Notes under the pieces: generated by a model
Database searches by the model: none
Told to the model about the DNA's origin: nothing
The model's input: the letters and a program-made list of their open reading frames with translations, nothing else
Program-made: the position numbers and the translations under genes
DNA from: Bin87 sp964347975
GTDB lineage: Bacteria; Chloroflexota; Dehalococcoidia; Lucifugimonadales; UBA3495
NCBI GenBank assembly: GCA_964347975.1
Contig: CAYGAY010000008.1
Span: 41,675 to 105,674, forward strand
Direction of reading: 5' to 3'
DNA: 64,000 nucleotides
Shown here: piece after piece, positions 43,964-51,103 of the stretch
Layout: every line of letters begins with the position of its first letter
How positions within the stretch are numbered: position 1 is the stretch's first letter

Positions 43964-46030
43964 ATGGCTATTCAGGAACATATCCGGCGTGTGGCGCGCT
44001 ACCGCCCCGACCGCTTTACGCTGCTGCTGATTGCACTCGCCGCGTTGGGCGCTGGCTTGGCGCTGGCGCGGGAGGCCGCCTACGGCGTTGGCCTGCACTG
44101 GGATTCCATCAACTACATCGCGGTGGCCCGGAACCTGCTGGCCGGCGAGGGCTTTGCCAACTTTCAAGGAAGCGCCTATAGCAACTGGCCCCCGCTGTAC
44201 CCGATGCTGCTGGCCGCCGCCAGTTTCGGCGTATTCGACCCACTGGACGTGGCCGGCCCTCTCAACGCCGTCATCTTCGGGTTGACCGTCTTTGTCGCGG
44301 GGCAATACCTGCGGCAGCGCCTGGCGTCCCGTTTCTTGGCAGTGTGGGCCGGTCTTGCCATTGCCCTGTCGCTCCCGCTGACCGAGCTGGCCGCTTGGGC
44401 TTTGACCGGGGCGCCGTTCATCTTGCTGGCGACGCTGGCGCTAATCCAGACCGACAAGTTTCTGAGCGAAGGCAAAACCGCATCCCTGGTCTGGGCCGCG
44501 GTATTTTGCGCCCTGGCCTGGCAGACCCGCTACATCGGCGTGGCCGCCCCGGCAATCGTGGGGCTACTGCTGCTGTTCCAGCACGGGGCAACGCTACGGC
44601 AAAAGGCCCGGCGCGTCGCCGGCTTTTCGCTGATAGTGGCCATGCCCATGGGCCTGTGGCTGCTGCGGAATTACCTGGCGGTTGGGGAACTCACCGGGCG
44701 CCGGCCCGTGGATTATTCCCTGTGGGAAATTCTGGACGGCATTCTCTCGGGGATAAGTCAATGGGTGGTCTTCGACCTGCCTTGGCTCCGGCTGTCGTCC
44801 TTCGACTTTCTCCCGTTGCCGGAGATTGTAGCCGCCTTCGCGGCGCTGGCCGCTCTGGTCCTGATAGCCACCGTTGGCATTTCCCTGAGGAATGACCGGA
44901 GAAAGGAACCCGGAATCAGCTGGCGTCCGTTCTACATATTCGGCGGCTTTTCGCTAATTTATGTCGTCCTGCTCGTGGTCGCAATGTTGTTGGGCAGCAC
45001 CTGGCACGGGGTTCAGTCAAGGTTCCTGGTTCCCCTGTACGTCCCGCTCCTGATAGCGGCAACATTCGTGCTGGACCGGCTCCTGATCTGGGAGCGGGAG
45101 AGAAATCTGCTGGGTAACATGGGCCGCTTGCCAATAATCAGAACTACTGTACGGGAGGGAGCAGAAACACCAAGCTTGCTGACTGCGGCCCTGATGGCAG
45201 CCCTTGCGCTCTGGGTGGTCGGGCAAATCTATCGGAATATGTGCGCCATAGATCAGGCCAACGCCGACGGCATCGGCCACTACAACGTGCGAATGTGGGC
45301 CGAATCCGCGACCCTGCGGCATATCCGGGAGAACCCCATTGACGGCCAGGTGTACAGCAATGTAACGGTACTGGCGTATCTCCACAATGCCGGGGCCGCT
45401 ACATACCGTGGCCTGCCCGCCAGCCGTCCTATTGGGCATATTGTCGCCGCGGGAGGCGGCCAGTCCGCCACCGGACAGGAACAGTTGCGCCGGTGGATTG
45501 TCGATGCCCCCGACGGGGCATACGTGGTCTGGATTCAAAATTACTCAGCGAACCACCTTTACGACTATGACGAGGCCACTATGCACGTGGCACCGGGGCT
45601 GGAGCCGGTGGCGGTCTTGGAGGACGGCGTCATATTCCAGGTCAACAAGGCCTATGACCCCACCGCCGCGTTGCGGGCCGAGTACGCCGCCATCTTGTCC
45701 GGCCAGCCGGCGGCCCGCTCCAATTTTGACGTCTATCCCGGCGAGAACGCCTTGACCTACGCCAAGAACCCGTGCGCCGAAGCGGACACGGCGGGGCGCT
45801 TCTTCCTGCACCTCACCCCCGCCGACAGGGATGACCTGCCCACCCATCGCCGGCAGTACGGCTTTGACAACCTGGACTTCCGTTTTCGGGAACGCGGCGG
45901 CCTGCTGTTCGACCACCGCTGTTGGGTGTCCGTCCCCCTCCCGGATTACCCCATCGTCCGTATCCGCACCGGCCAGTTTATTCCCGGAGAGGGCCAGCTC
46001 TGGACATCGGAGTTTCCCTTCCGCAGATAG
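43964..46030 (+). CDS. GT-C-type membrane glycosyltransferase
   Basis: 688 residues, about eleven membrane helices in the first 420 residues, then a soluble C-terminal domain. The first loop has HWDSINYIAVARNLLAGEGFANF with an Asp, the usual catalytic acid of PMT/GT39-like enzymes, and SNWPPLYPMLL. These proteins use polyprenyl-phosphate sugars. The soluble part carries several Tyr and His residues, possibly a carbohydrate-binding domain. Acceptor unknown. Confidence 0.75.
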   Translation: MAIQEHIRRVARYRPDRFTLLLIALAALGAGLALAREAAYGVGLHWDSINYIAVARNLLAGEGFANFQGSAYSNWPPLYPMLLAAASFGVFDPLDVAGPLNAVIFGLTVFVAGQYLRQRLASRFLAVWAGLAIALSLPLTELAAWALTGAPFILLATLALIQTDKFLSEGKTASLVWAAVFCALAWQTRYIGVAAPAIVGLLLLFQHGATLRQKARRVAGFSLIVAMPMGLWLLRNYLAVGELTGRRPVDYSLWEILDGILSGISQWVVFDLPWLRLSSFDFLPLPEIVAAFAALAALVLIATVGISLRNDRRKEPGISWRPFYIFGGFSLIYVVLLVVAMLLGSTWHGVQSRFLVPLYVPLLIAATFVLDRLLIWERERNLLGNMGRLPIIRTTVREGAETPSLLTAALMAALALWVVGQIYRNMCAIDQANADGIGHYNVRMWAESATLRHIRENPIDGQVYSNVTVLAYLHNAGAATYRGLPASRPIGHIVAAGGGQSATGQEQLRRWIVDAPDGAYVVWIQNYSANHLYDYDEATMHVAPGLEPVAVLEDGVIFQVNKAYDPTAALRAEYAAILSGQPAARSNFDVYPGENALTYAKNPCAEADTAGRFFLHLTPADRDDLPTHRRQYGFDNLDFRFRERGGLLFDHRCWVSVPLPDYPIVRIRTGQFIPGEGQLWTSEFPFRR

Positions 46031-46122
46031 CCGGCAGGGGTTGCGTCAGCGTAATATAATGTCGGGGCTACCCAGCCGCGCCGCCCCGAATTCCCGCCAG
46101 CGGCGCACGAGAGGATTTTTGA

Positions 46123-47235
46123 ATGACCACAACCACAGTTCTTGAAGAAGTAGGGATGGATCCGACCGCAGTTCAGGCGTTGGAAGACGTGTTTCGCCAG
46201 CAGATTGATCAAGGCCGGCATCCCGGCGCCGGCCTGGCCGTGTACCGTCACGGCAGGCTGGTCGTTGACCTGTGGGGCGGACTGGCGGACGACGCTGCCG
46301 GCACTCCCGTTGCCGCCGATACCATGTTCATCCTCTATTCCTCCACCAAGCCGCTGGCGGCAGCCTGCCTGCACATTCTCTGGGAGCGCGGACAGCTGGC
46401 TTGGGACGATAAGGTCGCCGAATACTGGCCCCAATTCGCCAAGCACGGCAAGGACACCGTCACCATCCGGCATGTCCTCACCCACCGGGGCGGCTTCCCG
46501 GAGACTCCGCCGGAACTTTCCTGGGACCGCTGGCAGGATTGGGATTACGTGGTGGAGTGCATGGAAAACATCATCCCCGACTACCCGGCGGGACAGATCA
46601 TGGCCTATCACCCGCGCAACTTCGGATGGGTGATCGGTGAGTTGGTGCGACGCATCGACGGACGCCACATCGGAGTGTTTCTCCGGGAAGAAATCTTCGA
46701 TCCCCTGGGTTTGCACGACGGATACGTCGGCCTGCCGCCGGAACTGGAGCGCCGAGTATCCCGCATCCACGCCATGGAAGACTGCGACCGTCCGGGGATG
46801 ATACGCCCGTACAACCGCCCGGAAGTGCATCAGGCGGTCCATCCCGCCGGCGGCGGCATATTCACCGCCCGGGATCTCGCCCGTTTCTACGCCATGATGT
46901 GCAACGGCGGTGAGTTGGATGGCGTGCGCATTCTGAAACCGGAAACGGTAGCAGAAGTCACGGCCCTCCAGTCGGAGGCCAACGATTTCTCCCTGGGCGC
47001 TCGGATGCGCCGCTCCCTGGGCCTGGTGCTGGACGACAGCCGCATGGGCGCGACGGAAAAGCCCGGCGAAGGATTGGGCACCTTCGGGCACGGCGGCGCC
47101 GGAACCTCCGTAGGCTGGGCCGACCCGTCAATGGGCTTGGCAGTGGCCTATATCACCAACGGCTTCCGGGCCAGCGCCACCAACAACCCGCGTCTCGCCG
47201 CCGTATCCAGAGCGGTGCGGGCGGCGTGTGAATAG
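46123..47235 (+). CDS. Class C beta-lactamase-fold serine hydrolase
   Basis: 370 residues. SxxK as YSSTKPL, YxN as YHPRN and HGG in GHGGAGTS, all in family spacing. The C terminus has VAYITNGFRASATNNP. These enzymes act as esterases or peptidases; no signal peptide suggests cytoplasmic action. The longer N-terminal start (TTTTVLEEVGMDPTAV) is used with ATG at 46123. Confidence 0.9.
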   Translation: MTTTTVLEEVGMDPTAVQALEDVFRQQIDQGRHPGAGLAVYRHGRLVVDLWGGLADDAAGTPVAADTMFILYSSTKPLAAACLHILWERGQLAWDDKVAEYWPQFAKHGKDTVTIRHVLTHRGGFPETPPELSWDRWQDWDYVVECMENIIPDYPAGQIMAYHPRNFGWVIGELVRRIDGRHIGVFLREEIFDPLGLHDGYVGLPPELERRVSRIHAMEDCDRPGMIRPYNRPEVHQAVHPAGGGIFTARDLARFYAMMCNGGELDGVRILKPETVAEVTALQSEANDFSLGARMRRSLGLVLDDSRMGATEKPGEGLGTFGHGGAGTSVGWADPSMGLAVAYITNGFRASATNNPRLAAVSRAVRAACE

Positions 47236-47308
47236 GACGGCTCGGTTTGAAATTGCGCGGCAACCCAAGGAAGAAGAAACCACGGCTAATCCGCGAAGGA
47301 AGTGGAAG

Positions 47309-47869
47309 ATGGCGCAAGCAAGAAAAATATCTGCGGACGATTGGAATGTTATCGCCACGGCACTAGGCGGAGATGTCGCCGAAAATCTCAAGACTGTGAT
47401 ATTGGAATGGGATGTGCCGGACAAGCACGGCGACAATATGCGCCTAGCAAGGGCCTTAAAGGCTGTACACCAGAAAATAGAAGCGGGGGTCAAGTATTAC
47501 CGGAAAACCATGTACGAGAATCGCACCGACCCACCGCGCCGTCGCCAGATAATAGACGATGGTGTGGGATACACGTGGGTTCCTGAAATCCCACCAACGG
47601 ACGTATATGCCGTTAACATTCCCGCCGTCATTGAGTTTGCGCCACAATGCGATTGGCCCGATTTGTATCAGACGCAGGTGGATACGGACGCGGTACAAAG
47701 ACTAGCTCCGCCATCGGAACACCCCGAGTACTACCGTCATACCGTCATTCCCGAACGGGTAGAGATTTATTGTCCACGGTCCGACCATCCCAACCTGTAT
47801 CGTTGGGAGGGGAGGAAAGGTGGACGCAAGGGATATATGAAAGCGGTTGTCCGCAAGGAGAACGCATGA
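47309..47869 (+). CDS. Unrecognised protein of the low-GC block
   Basis: 186 residues, no known family. N-terminal half helical (AQARKISADDWNVIATALGGDVAENLKTVILEWDVPDK), C-terminal half with repeated short Pro-Tyr motifs: WPDLYQT, HPEYYRH, HPNLYRW, three spaced similar turns. The last, with HPNLYRWEGRKGG, is followed by basic residues. An upstream frame to 47228 exists but starts late relative to the AAGGAAG ribosome site. Its ATG-TGA junction overlaps a 22-codon frame (47866-47934), so a further gene may have been truncated. Confidence 0.65.
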   Translation: MAQARKISADDWNVIATALGGDVAENLKTVILEWDVPDKHGDNMRLARALKAVHQKIEAGVKYYRKTMYENRTDPPRRRQIIDDGVGYTWVPEIPPTDVYAVNIPAVIEFAPQCDWPDLYQTQVDTDAVQRLAPPSEHPEYYRHTVIPERVEIYCPRSDHPNLYRWEGRKGGRKGYMKAVVRKENA

Positions 47870-47934
47870 GATTAACTGCGGTTCAACCTGAAAGCGCAAC
47901 AGGAGACGCCCCTTTGGTGCGACGGTGGATATAA
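47866..47934 (+). other. 22-codon stub after the 47309 gene
   Basis: MRLTAVQPESATGDAPLVRRWI overlaps the preceding stop as ATGA. It looks like a remnant of a longer gene; the following 90 bases are non-coding and lead to the next gene. Confidence 0.35.
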
Positions 47935-48010
47935 TCGCGATGGCGGAGCGCAAGTTACAAGCACGCAAAGTCAAATGGAACCAATAGGACTCCTACCCTC
48001 GAAGGCCCTA

Positions 48011-48031
48011 TAGCATCGCTACCAGATGCTA
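48011..48031 (+). promoter_or_regulatory. Hairpin over the start codon of the next gene
   Basis: TAGCATC and GATGCTA form a perfect 7-bp stem with a 7-base loop; the ATG at 48026 lies within the right arm. Folding would hide the start codon and could control translation. Confidence 0.5.
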
Positions 48032-48559
48032 AACTTGAATGACTTGAACAATTCCTCGATACCGGGCGTCACGCCTGCCTTGGGGAATGCCTTGGTTGAA
48101 GCTGCCGCTATCTGTCTGGATTCCAAGGGACACCGGCCAGGTGCGCGGCTTGCAGTTCGCGGCATTTCTGACCGCAGTTACACGCTGAAATGGCAACCGG
48201 CATCGGAACAGGCACATCGGATTTGGCAGTATAATCGTGCCACCGAGTGGGGCGCCGAAGGCATAGCGGTGATACTGGCTGAAAACGAAACCCCTTACAC
48301 GGTGATAGAAGCCGGTGTACAACTTACCGGTATTGACTACTGGCTCGGCAATGCATCTGACGCTACTTTCCAGCGCAAGGCGCGACTGGAAGCATCCGGT
48401 ATTCGCTATCCTGGCGACGGTATCGTCAATAGCAGCGTCATCACGCAACGAGTTAATGATAAATTACGTCAGACTAATCAATCGGATGATACGCAATTGC
48501 CCGCCTACGTAATCGTGGTTGAGTTTAGCCGGCCGGTGGCTGAGGTTCACGAAAAATGA
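48026..48559 (+). CDS. Unrecognised conserved protein, possible nuclease-like fold
   Basis: 177 residues. LNLNDLNNSSIPGVTPALGNALVEAAAICLDSKGH, YTVIEAGVQLTGIDYWLGNAS and ARLEASGIRYPGD are strongly patterned. I recall similar proteins, followed by the same small partner gene, in cyanobacteria and Chloroflexota, without an assigned function. The D of GIDYWLG and the ExS of RLEAS are compatible with a PD-(D/E)xK-like core, an inference only. Stop overlaps the ATG of the next gene by four bases. Confidence 0.75.
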   Translation: MLNLNDLNNSSIPGVTPALGNALVEAAAICLDSKGHRPGARLAVRGISDRSYTLKWQPASEQAHRIWQYNRATEWGAEGIAVILAENETPYTVIEAGVQLTGIDYWLGNASDATFQRKARLEASGIRYPGDGIVNSSVITQRVNDKLRQTNQSDDTQLPAYVIVVEFSRPVAEVHEK

Positions 48560-48912
48560 GCGTGATGAACGATTTCCATCATCAGGCGATTGACTACGCC
48601 GCCCGAGGGTTTATGGAACAGATGCAAGGCAATGCTGAAAGCGCCTCCAGCTGCTTTGAGCAGGCCTTGCAGATGGAATTAGCCGCCATCGCGGAACTCA
48701 CCGAACCCATTGAACCCACCCACTCCGTCCTGCACAGGAGCGCCGGCTGGATGGCTTATCACTCCGGGCAGTATCGCAAAGCGGAGCGGCTGGCCGCCGT
48801 TGCTTTGGCCCACGAACCGCCGCCCGAAATCGCTGACGAGTTGCGGGACCTGCTGAAGCACGTTTACGCTCAATGGCCGTCCAAGCGCAAAGCTGAAGCC
48901 GTCGCCGACTAG
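48556..48912 (+). CDS. Small TPR-like partner protein
   Basis: 118 residues, helical, with TPR-like repeats (FHHQAIDYAARGFMEQMQGNAESASSCFEQALQMELAAI and HSGQYRKAERLAAVALAHEPPPEIADELRDLL). It starts four bases inside the previous gene (ATGA), so the two are translated together and probably form a pair. No catalytic motif. Confidence 0.75.
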   Translation: MSVMNDFHHQAIDYAARGFMEQMQGNAESASSCFEQALQMELAAIAELTEPIEPTHSVLHRSAGWMAYHSGQYRKAERLAAVALAHEPPPEIADELRDLLKHVYAQWPSKRKAEAVAD

Positions 48913-48923
48913 CTGATTGGCAA

Positions 48924-49280
48924 ATGCCTACCATCATCTACCACCTCGCGTTCCGCAACGATTGGGAGGCGGGACTAGCAGCCGGCGAATACCGTGCTCC
49001 GTCCCTGGCCGAAGAGGGTTTTATCCACGCGAGCGGCGACGAGGCGCAGACACTGCGCGTTGCGGCCCGTTTGTTCGCCGGCAGCGCCGACTTGCTGGTC
49101 CTCGACATAGACACCGTTCTGCTGGGTGAAGGATCACCTGTCATAAGGGAGCCGGCCCGGTCGGGGGAGATTTACCCGCACATCTACGGTCCGGTCGCAC
49201 TGGATGCCGTGGTACGAATACGGAAGCTGGTCCCGGACCCGGATAGTCAAGCGGGCTTTAGGCTGCTTAACAGCGGATGA
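48924..49280 (+). CDS. DUF952 family protein
   Basis: 118 residues. IIYHLAFRNDWEAGLAAGEYRAPSLAEEGFIHASG matches the DUF952 N-terminal pattern and IYPHIYGPVALDAVVRI the end. Function unknown. It begins 12 bases after the TPR-like gene. The stop TGA (49278-49280) is followed in the same frame by the kinase-like gene. Confidence 0.85.
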   Translation: MPTIIYHLAFRNDWEAGLAAGEYRAPSLAEEGFIHASGDEAQTLRVAARLFAGSADLLVLDIDTVLLGEGSPVIREPARSGEIYPHIYGPVALDAVVRIRKLVPDPDSQAGFRLLNSG

Positions 49281-49313
49281 GCGAGGTACTCTATCCGGTA
49301 TTCCGACGACCAG

Positions 49314-50264
49314 TTGCTGGCGATTCGGCGGGTGATCGCCACTCTGCCGGCGCTTACGGCGGATGAGATCGCCCAACGCGACGGGGCGATAACCGGCGGG
49401 CGTTGCGCCCCGCACCTGTGGCCTCTCTGGCCGATATCCCAGGCTGACCGCTCGCTGTGGCGTCTGCTGATTGACGATGCAAACATCGCCCGCTTTTCCG
49501 TTTACGGCCTGTTCCCCGAGACCTACGGGGTGGTGTATGGGGGCGGGAATCCCGCCGTGCGTTACGACGGGCGCAGTCGGGGCCGGGTTGCCATCATCAC
49601 CGGGCAACGCTACGGCAGCCCGGTGGGTATCGTCATCAAACCGTGCCAAAGTCCGGCCGAGGCTGGTATCGCGGATATAGCCGGCGAGTTGGGCGTAGGC
49701 CCCCGGCAATTTCCAAGCATATCCGGGTTCATCAGCGAGGAGTTCGTTGAGGGACGATTCCTCACCGAATTGACACCCGATGACGCAACGCAGGATCGAT
49801 GGAGAAGCATCGGCAAAGCATTGGGCGCGGCGTTGCGCAGTCTGCATCTCGCCGGGGTATGCTATAACGATGCTACAATTTCTGACCCTGACGGACGCTC
49901 CCATGTCATATTGACATCCGAAGGCAGCATCCGATTAATCGATTTCGGCGTGGCGTTGCTGCTGCGCGGCCATCCGTCCGATTTGACCTTCCATGACGCC
50001 TACAATGCGGCACGCACGGATCCCATGTTCCACCTGTTCCGGCAGATGGCCGGCGGCGGGGACTCCCAAAGCCTCGGTAATTTCGTCGCGGAGTACGGGC
50101 GGCGTCTGGCCCACCAGACTATGGAGGAAATCCAGGAACGAGATTGGCGGATCGCCGAAGGAGGGTTGTCGGCAATTGCTGCTCGGTTCGGGCCGATGGT
50201 GGTGGAGGCGATGGGGGACGGGTTGGCCGATGGGCGATCATCAGGGACGCTGCCCGGGCTGTAG
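49314..50264 (+). CDS. Kinase-fold (RIO/Bud32-like) protein
   Basis: 316 residues from TTG 49314. The C-terminal half carries the kinase-like motifs HLAGVCYNDATISDPDGRSH (catalytic loop with Asp and the N-D pattern) and IRLIDFGVALLLRG (DFG). VGIVIKP in the N lobe may supply the ATP-binding Lys. The family might phosphorylate a protein or small molecule. The start is unclear: no ribosome site, and the frame runs back to the DUF952 stop. Confidence 0.75.
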   Translation: MLAIRRVIATLPALTADEIAQRDGAITGGRCAPHLWPLWPISQADRSLWRLLIDDANIARFSVYGLFPETYGVVYGGGNPAVRYDGRSRGRVAIITGQRYGSPVGIVIKPCQSPAEAGIADIAGELGVGPRQFPSISGFISEEFVEGRFLTELTPDDATQDRWRSIGKALGAALRSLHLAGVCYNDATISDPDGRSHVILTSEGSIRLIDFGVALLLRGHPSDLTFHDAYNAARTDPMFHLFRQMAGGGDSQSLGNFVAEYGRRLAHQTMEEIQERDWRIAEGGLSAIAARFGPMVVEAMGDGLADGRSSGTLPGL

Positions 50265-50306
50265 CAACCGGAGAGATCGAGCAGCCGAGAAGCGAGGTTT
50301 TGCGGG

Positions 50307-50990
50307 GTGGCCGTGAACCGGCTGGCGGCGGTAGCGATTTCGTGCGTGGCGGCGGCGGCGCTTTTGGCCGCGGCCGCGTGGATGGCGCTGGGCAGAAATG
50401 GTGACGGCCCGCCGGATGCCGCGGTGCAGATTATCCCTCCGACCGAGGAAGTGGTGGAAGGCGCTCGGCCGGCAACCACCCTATCGACGCAGGTTGGCCT
50501 GGGCGAAACCGTATCTGCTCCCACGGAAATCGTTGTGTACATCACTGGCGCCGTGGTCAATCCGGGAGTTTACCCGGCAACCTCGGATCAACGGCTGCAC
50601 GACGTGTTGACGCTGGCCGGTGGCCCAACCGACGATGCCGACCTTGCCAGCATCAATTTGGCGGCCCGGCTCACCGACGCTGGGCATTACAAGATCCCGT
50701 CGGTCGATGATATGGCGCCCGACGCGCCGGCCCTCGGCGAGGCGCAGATCGCCGGGAGCGAGACTCTTCCGACGGCGAATCCATGCGCAGCCCCAATCAA
50801 TATCAACACCGCTGCCGCCGAATGCCTGGAAACCCTTCCGGGTATCGGCACGGTGCGGGCGGAGTCCATAGTGGCTCACCGTGAGCAGATGGGGCCATTC
50901 GCCGCCGCCGAAGACATCAAGGCCGTGTCCGGGATCGGCGACGGCATCTATCAGCGCATTGCCGACATGATCGCCGTGGCTGATCAGTAG
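50307..50990 (+). CDS. comEA: DNA-uptake competence protein ComEA
   Basis: 227 residues. N-terminal membrane anchor, SLBB domain (EIVVYITGAVVNPGVYPATSDQRLHDVLTLAGG), and two HhH repeats at the C terminus (ININTAAAECLETLPGIGTVRAESIVAHREQ, ISGIGDGIYQRIADMIAV). GTG start. It binds double-stranded DNA at the cell surface for transport via ComEC. Confidence 0.93.
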   Translation: MAVNRLAAVAISCVAAAALLAAAAWMALGRNGDGPPDAAVQIIPPTEEVVEGARPATTLSTQVGLGETVSAPTEIVVYITGAVVNPGVYPATSDQRLHDVLTLAGGPTDDADLASINLAARLTDAGHYKIPSVDDMAPDAPALGEAQIAGSETLPTANPCAAPININTAAAECLETLPGIGTVRAESIVAHREQMGPFAAAEDIKAVSGIGDGIYQRIADMIAVADQ

Positions 50991-51018
50991 TGGCAGACCG
51001 CTCTTGCGCTTCAAATCG

Positions 51019-51044
51019 TCATTCCTGCTTTCGCGGGAATGACG
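51019..51044. repeat. Hairpin REP element between comEA and comEC
   Basis: CGTCATTCC, TGCTTTCGC and GGGAATGACG form a stem-loop. Similar sequences at 62530 and 62610 share the core CATTCCCGCTTTCGCGGGAATG. Confidence 0.65.
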
Positions 51045-51103
51045 AGCGAACTTTGAAAAGACCGTAGATACGCTGGATGCGGGTCGCCGATTGACCGCTC
51101 ACC

